Shown here: positions 15,100 to 23,015 of the stretch, in pieces | Layout of the letters: every line of letters begins with the position of its first letter | Position numbering within the stretch: position 1 is the first letter of the stretch | Source: an uncultured Burkholderiales bacterium | GTDB taxonomy: Bacteria; Pseudomonadota; Gammaproteobacteria; Burkholderiales; Burkholderiaceae_C | Length of the DNA stretch: 34,704 nucleotides | Direction: 5' to 3' | NCBI GenBank assembly: GCA_903856995.1 | Contig: CAIODK010000120.1 | Span: 1-34,704, forward strand | Program-made: the position numbers and the translations under genes | The notes under the pieces: generated by a model | The model's input: the letters and a program-made list of their open reading frames with translations, nothing else | Database searches by the model: none | Told to the model about the DNA's origin: nothing

Positions 15100-15873
15100 A
15101 TGGCTATCAAAAACATACTCGGCCACACGCTTGACTTGCTGGGTGAGGCCATCGTTTCGGGGCACTACGCCCCGGGCAGCTCTATGCCACCCGAGCCTAT
15201 GTTGTGCACGGAGTTTGGCGTCAGCCGTACCGTGATTCGTGAAGCTGTCAAATCTTTGGTAGCCAAAGGCTTGATCAGCACAGGCCCCAAAGTAGGCACC
15301 CGCGTACTACCAAACGAACAGTGGAATTGGTTTGACCCCGATGTGGTGGCATGGCAGTCGAAGATGGGCATCACGCGCGAGTTCTTGCGCGACTTGCAAG
15401 ACCTGCGCCGCGTCGTCGAACCCGCTGCGGTTCGCCTCGCTGCAGAGCGAGCCACAACACAAGACATTGCTAGCATTGAGCAGGCCTATGCCGGAATGAA
15501 ACACGCGATTGAATTTGGTGGCGACTACGTGACCCACGACTTGTTGTTTCACCAAGGTTTGCTTCACGCTTGCCACAACCGAATGGTTGCGCAAATGAGC
15601 AAAGCCATCGGCGCACTGTTACGCACCAGCTTTGAGATCACCACCACCAAACCCAACGGCCCAGCCATCTCTTTGCCCCTGCACCGCGCTGTGCTGGATG
15701 CCGTGATTGCCCGTTCACCCGAAAAGGCAGAGCGTGCCGTTCTCAAACTGATTGACAGCGCACGTGAGGACATTGAGTTGGTGTTGATGTCAAAGAAAAA
15801 ACTACCCTCCTTGACGTTCCCTGCAGCGTCGTTGCGCGCACCACGCGCAGCTCGGAATGTCCCCGCCAATTAA
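15100..15873 (+). CDS. GntR-family transcriptional regulator, FCD subfamily
   Basis: DNA-binding regulator of 257 residues. The N-terminal winged helix (about 10-75) reads PPEPMLCTEFGVSRTVIREAVKSL, the standard GntR recognition segment. The C-terminal FCD ligand domain begins with DLRRVVEPAAVRLAAERAT. Its expected metal-binding residues are seen in THDLLFHQGLLHACH and LHRAV. FCD regulators usually repress sugar-acid or organic-acid genes and release DNA on binding a pathway intermediate. I use the ATG at 15100; the ORF-track start at 14938 lies inside the cupin gene in another frame. It is embedded mid-operon rather than beside the divergent promoters, but candidate operators at 6995-7007 and 8041-8053 carry the GT-N3-AC-type dyad expected for this subfamily. 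The inducer is unknown. Confidence 0.9.
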   Translation: MAIKNILGHTLDLLGEAIVSGHYAPGSSMPPEPMLCTEFGVSRTVIREAVKSLVAKGLISTGPKVGTRVLPNEQWNWFDPDVVAWQSKMGITREFLRDLQDLRRVVEPAAVRLAAERATTQDIASIEQAYAGMKHAIEFGGDYVTHDLLFHQGLLHACHNRMVAQMSKAIGALLRTSFEITTTKPNGPAISLPLHRAVLDAVIARSPEKAERAVLKLIDSAREDIELVLMSKKKLPSLTFPAASLRAPRAARNVPAN

Positions 15874-15890
15874 CTGAAGGAATTTCACAC

Positions 15891-16910
15891 ATGCGTTTAC
15901 TGATCACCGGTGGAGCCGGATTCATAGGGGCCCGTTTGGCCCGCACCTTGTTATCGCGCGGACAACTCAATGGCCAGTTGATCTCGCAGATCGTGTTAGC
16001 GGATCAATTTCCTGCGCCCGCCGACCTCGCGGCTGACCCACGCGTGGCGGTCAAAACAGGCCCCTTGCTCGACCACTGCCAAGCCTTGGCACATGAAGCC
16101 TTTGACGGTGTGTTTCACTTGGCCTCGGCCGTCTCAGGCGAGTGCGAAGCCGACTTTGACCTGGGTTTACGGTCCAACTTAGACAGCACACGCGCCTTGC
16201 TAGACGCCTTGCGCTCGCGCACCGAAGGCGGTGCAAAGCCAACGCGGTTGGTGTTCTCCAGCTCCGTTGCCGTGTTTGGGCCCGACGATGCCGTGCCCAT
16301 GCCCGACATCGTGGCGGACGACACCCTACCCACACCACAAACCTCTTATGGCGCACAAAAACACATGTGCGAACACTTGGTCGCCGACTACACGCGCAAA
16401 GGCTACATCGACGGGCGCAGCGCCCGCCTGATGACGGTGACGGTGCGTCCCGGCAAACCCAATGGGGCTGCATCTTCATTTTTCAGCGGCATCATCCGCG
16501 AACCTTTGGCCGGCGAGCCTTCGGTCTGCCCGGTTGCACCCGACGTGTCACACCCTGTGACGTCGCCCCGCGCCACGGTCGAGGGTTTGATCACCGTCTA
16601 CGAGTGCTCGCGTGAAGCCTACGGTGGCCGCACCGCCATGAACTTGCCCGGCCTCAACGTGACCGTGCAAGAGATGTTGGATGCCCTTGAACGTGTGGCC
16701 GGTCCAGCCGCACGTGCTCGCGTCACGTTTGAGCGCAACGAAGCCATTGCCAACATCGTGGGCCGCTGGCCCAAAGGATCTAGCTCGGTGCGTGCCAACC
16801 GACTGGGTCTGCACGCAGAAAAAACCTTTGACGACATCATTCGCCAATACATCGCAGACACCCAAGCAGGACCGAATGCCGGCCCCGCCTTGAAAGGATA
16901 CACAGCATGA
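15891..16910 (+). CDS. denD: NAD-dependent epimerase/dehydratase-fold dehydrogenase, DenD-like
   Basis: Extended-SDR protein of 339 residues resembling D-erythronate dehydrogenase, which oxidises D-erythronate at C2 to 2-oxo-tetronate. The NAD-binding motif TGGAGFIG is at residues 6-13, a Ser triplet (SSS) at 123-125, and the catalytic pair Tyr153/Lys157 lies in YGAQK. The stretch TVRPGKPNGAASSFFSGIIREPLAG is typical of DenD-like proteins. The other genes of the known erythronate pathway (kinase DtnK, isomerase OtnI, decarboxylase OtnC) are not in the window, so the physiological substrate may be another aldonate. A good AAGGA site lies 9 bases before the ATG. The gene follows the regulator by 17 bp and overlaps the last SDR gene by ATGA. 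Confidence 0.72.
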   Translation: MRLLITGGAGFIGARLARTLLSRGQLNGQLISQIVLADQFPAPADLAADPRVAVKTGPLLDHCQALAHEAFDGVFHLASAVSGECEADFDLGLRSNLDSTRALLDALRSRTEGGAKPTRLVFSSSVAVFGPDDAVPMPDIVADDTLPTPQTSYGAQKHMCEHLVADYTRKGYIDGRSARLMTVTVRPGKPNGAASSFFSGIIREPLAGEPSVCPVAPDVSHPVTSPRATVEGLITVYECSREAYGGRTAMNLPGLNVTVQEMLDALERVAGPAARARVTFERNEAIANIVGRWPKGSSSVRANRLGLHAEKTFDDIIRQYIADTQAGPNAGPALKGYTA

Positions 16911-17659
16911 ACCAGATCGATTTGAAAGGCCGCGTTGCGGTCGTGACCGGCGGCGCACAAGGCATCGGCTACGCCACCTCGGAACGTTTGCTGCGCTCAG
17001 GCGCTAGCGTGGTGATGTGGGACATCGATGCCGCCAAGCTCGAGGAGGCCAAGGCATCGCTTGGTCAACTCGGCACAGTCAGCGGCTATGTGGTCGAACT
17101 CACCTCCGATTCGGAAGTCGCCGCCACCACCGCACGGACCATCCAAGACAGCGGCCACATCGACATCTTGGTGAACAACGCGGGCATCACTGGCGGCAAT
17201 GCCCCCACCTGGGAGCTTGACCCCGAGGTGTGGCGTCGCGTGATCGAAGTGAATTTGATTGGACCTTACTTGACCTGCCGCGCTGTCACGCCGCACATGG
17301 TCAAGCGTGGCTGGGGGCGCATTGTCAACATCGCCTCTGTCGCAGGCAAAGAGGGCAACCCCAACGCCAGCCACTACAGCGCATCCAAAGCCGGCGTGAT
17401 TGCACTGACCAAGTCATTGGCAAAAGAAGTTGCGACCCAAGGTGTGTTGGTCAATGCCATCGCACCCGCGGTGGCTCGCACCGCCATGTTTGCCCAAATG
17501 ACGGAGGCACACATTGCCTACATGCTGGGCAAGATTCCGATGGGCCGATTTGTAGAAGTGGAAGAGATCGCGGCCATGGTCGCTTGGCTGTCGAGCGAAG
17601 ATTGCTCTTTCACCACAGGTTCCGTGTTTGATATCACGGGTGGTCGGTCGACGTATTGA
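16907..17659 (+). CDS. Short-chain dehydrogenase/reductase, last gene of plus arm
   Basis: Classical SDR of 250 residues. The cofactor motif is TGGAQGIG (14-21), with Asp39 after the second strand favouring NAD(H). NNAG lies at 90-93 and the catalytic residues are Ser144, Tyr157 and Lys161 (YSASK). The C-terminus DITGGRSTY replaces the more common DGG ending and places it in a subgroup usually annotated only as 3-oxoacyl-ACP-reductase-like. Location in a sugar-acid operon, coupled to the DenD-like gene by ATGA, argues against a fatty-acid role. It may act on the same or the next intermediate as the DenD-like enzyme. A stem-loop at 17664-17684 follows the stop codon. Confidence 0.78.
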   Translation: MNQIDLKGRVAVVTGGAQGIGYATSERLLRSGASVVMWDIDAAKLEEAKASLGQLGTVSGYVVELTSDSEVAATTARTIQDSGHIDILVNNAGITGGNAPTWELDPEVWRRVIEVNLIGPYLTCRAVTPHMVKRGWGRIVNIASVAGKEGNPNASHYSASKAGVIALTKSLAKEVATQGVLVNAIAPAVARTAMFAQMTEAHIAYMLGKIPMGRFVEVEEIAAMVAWLSSEDCSFTTGSVFDITGGRSTY

Positions 17660-17663
17660 GGCC

Positions 17664-17684
17664 CGCTGGGCTACCAGCCCAGCG
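17664..17684. terminator. 9-bp hairpin between convergent genes
   Basis: CGCTGGGCT pairs perfectly with AGCCCAGCG across a 3-base loop. It lies 5 bp after the plus-strand SDR stop and overlaps the stop codon of the convergent azlD gene. There is no U-tract on either strand. It may be a bidirectional transcript-end hairpin or a chance palindrome; the position at a convergent junction favours the former. Confidence 0.45.
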
Positions 17685-18018
17685 CCAAATGCAAAGGCAG
17701 ATAAACCGCCATGCCGCCCAAGATTGTCAACAACACATTGCGTTTGGCCACGTAAACCAACACCCCAGCGGCGGCGGCAAATAAGCGTGCGTCTTGCCAG
17801 GAGGTAATGAACTGCCCTTGGGTCATCACAATCTCAGGCAACACAACCGCTGACAAAGCAGCGATGGGGGCATATTGCAAACCACGTTGTGCCCAATGCG
17901 GCAGATGCCACGGTTTGCTTGAGATGAAAAAGAAACTGCGCGACACCACCGTCACCACAGCAAGCCCGAGGATGACGCACAGCGTCCACACATCGGTGCC
18001 CACGAAGAGATCACTCAT
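17671..18018 (-). CDS. azlD: Branched-chain amino acid exporter small subunit AzlD
   Basis: Small inner-membrane protein of 115 residues with about three to four hydrophobic segments (for example WTLCVILGLAVVTVVSRSFFF and NVLLTILGGMAVYLPLHLALGW). Length and the pattern LQYAPIAALSAVVLPEIV match AzlD, the partner of AzlC in branched-chain amino acid export. The start is the ATG at 18018, which overlaps the azlC stop by ATGA; the longer ORF-track start at 18240 lies inside azlC in another frame. It ends the def-fmt-azlC-azlD run. Confidence 0.85.
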   Translation of the reverse strand: MSDLFVGTDVWTLCVILGLAVVTVVSRSFFFISSKPWHLPHWAQRGLQYAPIAALSAVVLPEIVMTQGQFITSWQDARLFAAAAGVLVYVAKRNVLLTILGGMAVYLPLHLALGW

Positions 18019-18752
18019 GTCTGCTCCCTGTTCGCTGACGTCGATGGCAAACGCTCTAACGTGAGGCACAAAATCACGGCAAGGGCAATCGCCACCACGA
18101 TGTTGAGTTTGAGCGGCAAGGCATAGGCCAAGACGGCAGCCACCCCCGCCACCACCGAGGCCACGATGCGCATGCGTGAGCTCGCCAATGAGCATTGAAT
18201 TCCCAACAAACACAAGATGCCGGCAAAGCCCAAACCCCACGCCAACGGTATGAAATTAGCCAACGCAATACCCACCAAACTCGCCACCATCCAACCGCCC
18301 CAGTTCAAGGCATCGCTGCCAGCCAAATAGGCTTCCTGCGCCAGCAGTTGCTCGGGCGTATGGCCCGGCTGATGGAAGCGCCGCGTGAACAACACGTAGC
18401 TGATGTCAGCGGTCACGTACGCGTGCGTCATGCGCTCCCAGCGCGGCAAATGGATGAGGTAGGGGCGCAGGTGCAAACTGAACACCACAAAGCGCAGGTT
18501 GACGCAAAACCCCGTCGCCAAAATCACCCAGGCCGGTGCGCCTGCCACGATGAGCGGAATCGCCGCCAACTGCGAGCTGCCAGCAAACACGAGCAGGGTC
18601 ATCACCACCGACTCGAACACGCTCATGCCTGACTTGACCATGGCCACGCCGGTCATCAAACCCCAAGCCGCCACGCCCGGTGCTTGGGGCGCTAGCTCGA
18701 ACAAACCGATTTTGAATTCGGCATGCCGAAAGAGCTTAGGTTTGAAAAACAT
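18015..18752 (-). CDS. azlC: Branched-chain amino acid exporter large subunit AzlC
   Basis: Inner-membrane protein of 245 residues with several transmembrane segments. The family hallmark VFAGSSQLAAIPLIVAGAPAWVI appears in the N-terminal third, followed by NLRFVVFSLHLRPYL and WERMTHAYVTADISYVL. AzlC with AzlD forms a proton-driven exporter of branched-chain amino acids (AzlCD/YgaZH type). The gene starts 11 bp after fmt on the same strand and overlaps azlD by ATGA, so the four genes are probably cotranscribed. The link to def-fmt may be no more than proximity. Substrate range beyond the family level is unknown. Confidence 0.88.
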   Translation of the reverse strand: MFFKPKLFRHAEFKIGLFELAPQAPGVAAWGLMTGVAMVKSGMSVFESVVMTLLVFAGSSQLAAIPLIVAGAPAWVILATGFCVNLRFVVFSLHLRPYLIHLPRWERMTHAYVTADISYVLFTRRFHQPGHTPEQLLAQEAYLAGSDALNWGGWMVASLVGIALANFIPLAWGLGFAGILCLLGIQCSLASSRMRIVASVVAGVAAVLAYALPLKLNIVVAIALAVILCLTLERLPSTSANREQT

Positions 18753-18763
18753 AATCGCTTGTT

Positions 18764-19744
18764 TTAACTGCCAACATGGGGCTCAAAGCATTGGCCCGGC
18801 GCGAGCGCAAAGCCTCGCAAAAACTCTGCAGCACGCAATCGCTTGCCACCTGCGCGTTGCAGTTCGGTCACGCGCAACACGCCTTCGCCGCAGGCGATGC
18901 ACACACCGTGCTCGTCCGCGCTCAGCACCGTGCCGGGTTTGGCGTTGTGTGCCGATGCCTCGACCGTGGCGCACCACAGCTTGATGATGTCGCCCCCAAG
19001 TTGTGCAGACGCAGTCGGGAAGGGGTTGAAGGCCCGCACGCGTCGGCCAATGGTCTGTGCAGATTGCTGCCAATCCACAGCGGCTTCCGCTTTTTCAATT
19101 TTGTGGGCGTAGGTGATGCCGGCTTCGGACTGCTTCACAGGCTGCAACTTACCGGCTTGTGCATCGACCAAAGCACGCACCACCAAGACGCCACCCATGT
19201 GGGCCAAGCGGTCATGCAGACTCGCCGTGGTGTCGTCTTCGGCGATGTTGAGAACATCGGTCAGCAGCATGTCGCCGGTGTCGAGGCCCGCATCCATTTG
19301 CATGATGACCACGCCCGTTTGCGCGTCACCCGCCTCGATGGCACGGTGAATAGGTGCAGCGCCGCGCCAGCGGGGCAGCAGCGAGGCGTGAATGTTGAAG
19401 CAACCCAAACGTGGCGCGTCTAGCGTCCACTGCGGCAGGATGAGGCCATAGGCAGCCACCACCATGACGTCGGCGTTGGCTTCGGCAATGGCTGCTTGCG
19501 CAGCGGTCGCATCGTCTGGGTATTTGCCATCGAGGCGCAGGCTCAACGGCTGCGCGACGGGAATGTGGTGCTCCAGCGCGAGCTGCTTGACCGCAGAGGC
19601 TTGCAGCTTCATGCCGCGACCCGCCGGGCGGTCTGGTTGGGTCAGCACCAAGGGCACGGTGTGACCTGCCGCCAAAATTTGAGCCAAGGCGTCGGCCGCA
19701 AACTCGGGCGTGCCCGCAAAAATGACGCGTAAAGGCTGGCTCAT
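18764..19744 (-). CDS. fmt: Methionyl-tRNA formyltransferase
   Basis: Transfers a formyl group from 10-formyl-tetrahydrofolate to Met-tRNAfMet for translation initiation, in the cytosol. At 326 residues it has the standard length. The N-terminus [11 protein letters not shown] is typical. The formyltransferase active-site region reads [24 protein letters not shown] with the conserved Asn, His and later Asp ([10 protein letters not shown]). The C-terminal OB-like tRNA-binding domain starts near [14 protein letters not shown]. It lies 9 bp after def, the classic bacterial pairing of the enzymes that add and remove the initiator formyl group. Confidence 0.97.
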   Translation of the reverse strand: MSQPLRVIFAGTPEFAADALAQILAAGHTVPLVLTQPDRPAGRGMKLQASAVKQLALEHHIPVAQPLSLRLDGKYPDDATAAQAAIAEANADVMVVAAYGLILPQWTLDAPRLGCFNIHASLLPRWRGAAPIHRAIEAGDAQTGVVIMQMDAGLDTGDMLLTDVLNIAEDDTTASLHDRLAHMGGVLVVRALVDAQAGKLQPVKQSEAGITYAHKIEKAEAAVDWQQSAQTIGRRVRAFNPFPTASAQLGGDIIKLWCATVEASAHNAKPGTVLSADEHGVCIACGEGVLRVTELQRAGGKRLRAAEFLRGFALAPGQCFEPHVGS

Positions 19745-19753
19745 ATCTGCCCC

Positions 19754-20260
19754 TTATTCGTCGTCACGCAACGCTTTGAGCATTTTGGTTTTGATGCGGT
19801 TTCGCTTCAAAGGCGAGAGGTACTCCACAAACACCTTGCCCACCAAGTGGTCGAGCTCGTGCTGAATGCACACGGCCAGCAAGCCTTCGGCTTCGATGGT
19901 ACGCACTTTGCCGTGCTCGTCCATGGCCGTGACCTTGACGTGCGTGGCGCGCTCCACGCCGTCGTAAATACCGGGAACGGACAAGCAGCCCTCGTCGCCT
20001 TTGACGCGCTCGTCACCCATCCATGTGATTTCTGGGTTGATGAGCACCATGGCTTCGTTGCGATCTTCCGAGGTGTCAATCACCACCAACCGTTCATGCA
20101 CGTCCACTTGCGTGGCAGCGAGGCCGATGCCGCTGGCGTCGTACATGGTTTCGAGCATGTCGGCGATGAGGGAACGGATACGCGTGTCGATCTCTTGGAC
20201 CGGCTTGGCGACGGTGTGAAGTTTGGGATCGGGGAATTGAAGAATGTCTAACTTGGGCAT
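19754..20260 (-). CDS. def: Peptide deformylase
   Basis: Metal-dependent hydrolase of 168 residues that removes the formyl group from nascent proteins. All three family motifs are present: GIGLAATQ (44-51), EGCLS (90-94) with metal ligand Cys92, and HELDH (134-138) with ligands His134 and His138 and catalytic Glu135. I use the ATG at 20260 ([12 protein letters not shown]), which matches the family N-terminus and has GGAGA upstream, not the ORF-track start at 20305. It is the first gene of def-fmt-azlC-azlD. It is divergent from dprA, sharing a 97-bp gap in which I see no convincing promoter by eye. Confidence 0.97.
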   Translation of the reverse strand: MPKLDILQFPDPKLHTVAKPVQEIDTRIRSLIADMLETMYDASGIGLAATQVDVHERLVVIDTSEDRNEAMVLINPEITWMGDERVKGDEGCLSVPGIYDGVERATHVKVTAMDEHGKVRTIEAEGLLAVCIQHELDHLVGKVFVEYLSPLKRNRIKTKMLKALRDDE

Positions 20261-20357
20261 GGCTTCATTGTCTCCGGTTTTGAAGTTTTCGACCTTCGGG
20301 CCCACCTATTCCCGACAACCGTTCTGACAATCAATTTCACACCCTCAAGGAAAAGAT

Positions 20358-21518
20358 ATGGACAAAGACGCGTTACGCGCTTGGCTGCGTTTGAGCATGA
20401 CAGACGGCGTCGGCAATGAAGCCGCGCGTCGCCTACTGGCGTGCTTTGGAAGTCCGCAAACGGTGTTTGAACAAACCCACACCGCGTTGTGCCAAGTGGT
20501 CAGCACCAAACAGGCGCAAGCCCTGTTGACCGAGCCCAATGCATTGGCCGTGCAATGCGTGCGCACCCAGCATTGGCTGGCTCATCAGCCCGACGCCTAC
20601 AGCCACGCACTGTGGACGCTGGGTGACGCGCGCTACCCGCCTGAGTTGCTGCAGTTGTCTGACCCGCCGCTGATGCTCTATGTGGCGGGGCAAACCCACG
20701 CCACGCTTGGCAACGCGATCGCCGTCGTGGGAAGCCGTAACCCGACACCGCAGGGCGCGCAAACCGCAGCGCAGTTTGGGGAGGCCTTGAGTCAAGCTGG
20801 CTTGTGCGTGGTGTCGGGTTTGGCCTTAGGCGTGGACGGCGCCGCGCATCAAGGCGCGTTACGCGGCCAACGGCTGGACGCTATCGGCGCGTCACATTGG
20901 CACACCGTCGCCGTGGTGGGTACGGGCCTCGACCGTGTGTACCCACGACAGCACCAGACACTGGCCCAAGAAATTGCTTTGCACGGCTTGCTGGTGAGTG
21001 AATACCACTTGGGCACACCCCCCTTGGCACAGAATTTCCCCAAACGCAATCGCATCATTGCCGCTCTCGGCTTGGGTACCTTGGTGGTGGAGGCAGCCAT
21101 GAAATCCGGATCGCTTATCACCGCCCAAATGGCGCTCGAACTGGGGCGCGAAGTGCTGGCCATTCCCGGCTCGATTCACGCGACCCAATCCCATGGCTGC
21201 CACGCGCTGATTCGCCAAGGTGCAAAGCTGGTTGAAAACGCGCAAGACGTGTTGGAAGAATTGCAGCTTGCGCCGCAACAACAAGTCAATTTATTTTCAG
21301 AGGCCCTAGGTGAGACGGCGCACGGCAACATCGCCGCCAACGATGGTGAAGATCCATTACTCACCCACATGGGCTATGCCCCCGTCAGCCTCGACGCGTT
21401 GCAAGCCCGGTGCGACTTAGACACGGCGAGCTTGCAAGCGCAATTGCTGACCTTAGAACTCGACGGTGCAGTCGGACGTTTGCCCGGCGGGTTGTTTCAA
21501 CGCCTCGCTTCGAACTAA
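20358..21518 (+). CDS. dprA: DNA processing protein DprA
   Basis: Loads RecA onto incoming single-stranded DNA during natural transformation; widely conserved even in bacteria not known to be competent. At 386 residues it has the usual three-part layout: an N-terminal SAM-like region, a Rossmann-like core, and a C-terminal winged-helix domain (about 320-386). The core shows VVGSRNPTPQGAQ, VVSGLALGVDGAAHQGAL, FPKRNRIIAALGLGTLVVEA and GSLITAQMALELGREVLAIPG. AAGGA six bases before the ATG gives a good ribosome site. It is followed after 57 bp by smg, a common arrangement in proteobacteria. Confidence 0.96.
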   Translation: MDKDALRAWLRLSMTDGVGNEAARRLLACFGSPQTVFEQTHTALCQVVSTKQAQALLTEPNALAVQCVRTQHWLAHQPDAYSHALWTLGDARYPPELLQLSDPPLMLYVAGQTHATLGNAIAVVGSRNPTPQGAQTAAQFGEALSQAGLCVVSGLALGVDGAAHQGALRGQRLDAIGASHWHTVAVVGTGLDRVYPRQHQTLAQEIALHGLLVSEYHLGTPPLAQNFPKRNRIIAALGLGTLVVEAAMKSGSLITAQMALELGREVLAIPGSIHATQSHGCHALIRQGAKLVENAQDVLEELQLAPQQQVNLFSEALGETAHGNIAANDGEDPLLTHMGYAPVSLDALQARCDLDTASLQAQLLTLELDGAVGRLPGGLFQRLASN

Positions 21519-21575
21519 GAAATAGCACCCATCTAGGAAGATTTCTTGGTTGTAAAAAGCATGTATATTGGCCCC

Positions 21576-22058
21576 ATGTTTGAAGTGCTCGTATTCGTCT
21601 ATGAAAACTACTGGCGCGGCGATGCGTGTCCTGAGCTAGAGCAGCTAGGCCGCAAACTCAGCGTGGCTGGTTTCGAAGTGGATGACATCCAACAAGCTTT
21701 GTCGTGGCTGGACGAGCTGAACTTGGCATCCCACAAAACAGTGCTGATCGACATCAGCCAGTCAGCGCGTGAACACCACACCGAGTCCGCCCAGAGCTTG
21801 CGCGTTTACTCGGTCGCAGAGCAAGACCATTTGGGCGCCACTTGCTTGGGCTTCATCAACTTTCTTGAATCCGCCGATGTGCTGTCACCGCACATGCGCG
21901 AAATCGTGCTCGACCGCGCCATGGCGATCCCCGGTCAGCCCATGGATTTGGATGACCTGAAAATCATTGTGCTGATGGTTTACTGGAGCATTGGCTTAGA
22001 GCCAGATGCATTGATCCTTGACGAGCTGTGCGACGACACAGACCGCGTCGCGCACTAA
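21576..22058 (+). CDS. smg: Smg/DUF494 family protein
   Basis: Small cytosolic protein of 160 residues of the Smg (DUF494) family, of unresolved molecular function, usually found next to dprA and often topA. Recognisable by the start MFEVLVFVYENYW and the acidic, helical body (ELEQLGRKLSVAGFEVDDIQQALSWLDEL). I chose the ATG at 21576, because family members begin at MFEVL; in-frame ATG 21561 and TTG 21546 lie upstream. None has a strong ribosome site. The stop codon is part of an 8-bp tandem repeat. The C-terminal LDDLKIIVLMVYWSIG segment is typical. Confidence 0.9.
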   Translation: MFEVLVFVYENYWRGDACPELEQLGRKLSVAGFEVDDIQQALSWLDELNLASHKTVLIDISQSAREHHTESAQSLRVYSVAEQDHLGATCLGFINFLESADVLSPHMREIVLDRAMAIPGQPMDLDDLKIIVLMVYWSIGLEPDALILDELCDDTDRVAH

Positions 22059-22090
22059 GTCACTAGGGCACTAGGGCACTAATGCACTGA
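22051..22090. repeat. Degenerate 8-bp tandem repeat, five units
   Basis: Successive units read CGCACTAA, GTCACTAG, GGCACTAG, GGCACTAA, TGCACTGA, with a consensus near GGCACTAG. The first unit contains the smg stop codon. The array fills the junction between smg and the convergent livM gene and looks like replication slippage from the gene end. Confidence 0.7.
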
Positions 22091-22097
22091 AGGCGGC

Positions 22098-23015
22098 TTA
22101 GCCCTTGCCGCCAAACCGGTGCTCTATCTCACCCACGATGCCGCGACGGAACACGAGCACACAGGTCACGAAGGTGCAACCCATGATGATCGTGACCCAC
22201 GAGCCCAAACTGGCCAAGTAGTTTTCCATGGCCATGATGATGGCCGCTCCCACAGTCGGGCCCACCATGGTGCCCATGCCACCCAGCAGTGTCATCAAGA
22301 CAACCTCACCCGACATCTGCCAGCCCACGTCCGTCAGGGTGGCCAAACCAAAAGCAATCGCTTTGGTGGCACCCGCCAAACCGGCAAGTGCCGCGGACAA
22401 CACAAAGGCCACCAGCTTGTAGTGGTCCACGTTGTAGCCGAGCGACAAGGCGCGTGGCTCGTTTTCGCGCACCGATTTCAGCACTTGGCCAAAGGGTGAA
22501 TGCACCACGCGGTAAATCAAGGCAAAGGCGGCCACAAAAATGGTCAGCACCACGTAGTACATGGTGGTATCGCTGGTCAAATCAAACAGTCCGAACAACT
22601 TGCCACGTGGGATGCTTTGAATCCCATCTTCGGCATAGGTGAAGGGTGATTGCACGCATAAAAAATAAATCATCTGCGCCAACGCAAGGGTGACCATCGC
22701 AAAGTAAATACCTTGTCGACGCACGGCCAGCCAACCAGTCAACAAACCAATCAACGCGGCGCTCAAAGTGCCAGCCAGCACCGCTACCTCGGGTGTCACG
22801 CCCCACACTTTGGCCGCATGGCCCGACACATAGGCCGCAAAGCCAAAAAACATGGCGTGCCCAAATGACAGCAAACCCGTGAAGCCAATCAACAAATTGA
22901 AGGCGCTCGCAAACAAGGCGAAGCAAAGCACCTTCATCAAGAACATGGGATAGCTCACAAAGGGAGCCACCAAGAGGACCAGCAACAGTCCGCCGTAAAT
23001 CAAACGCTTGCTCAT
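22098..23015 (-). CDS. livM: HAAT ABC transporter permease LivM
   Basis: Inner-membrane permease of 305 residues of the branched-chain amino acid/amide importer family. Multiple hydrophobic segments are visible. The family motif region NLLIGFTGLLSFGHAMFFGFAAYVSGH follows the first two, and GGMGTMVGPTVGAAIIMAMENYLA lies near the C-terminus. The ATG overlaps the livH stop codon by one base (TAATG), implying coupled synthesis of the two permeases. It is the last gene of the liv operon and converges on smg. A small GGCGGC/GCCGCC stem overlaps its stop codon. Substrate may be a branched-chain amino acid, but HAAT systems also carry urea, amides and aromatic acids. Confidence 0.9.
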   Translation of the reverse strand: MSKRLIYGGLLLVLLVAPFVSYPMFLMKVLCFALFASAFNLLIGFTGLLSFGHAMFFGFAAYVSGHAAKVWGVTPEVAVLAGTLSAALIGLLTGWLAVRRQGIYFAMVTLALAQMIYFLCVQSPFTYAEDGIQSIPRGKLFGLFDLTSDTTMYYVVLTIFVAAFALIYRVVHSPFGQVLKSVRENEPRALSLGYNVDHYKLVAFVLSAALAGLAGATKAIAFGLATLTDVGWQMSGEVVLMTLLGGMGTMVGPTVGAAIIMAMENYLASLGSWVTIIMGCTFVTCVLVFRRGIVGEIEHRFGGKG

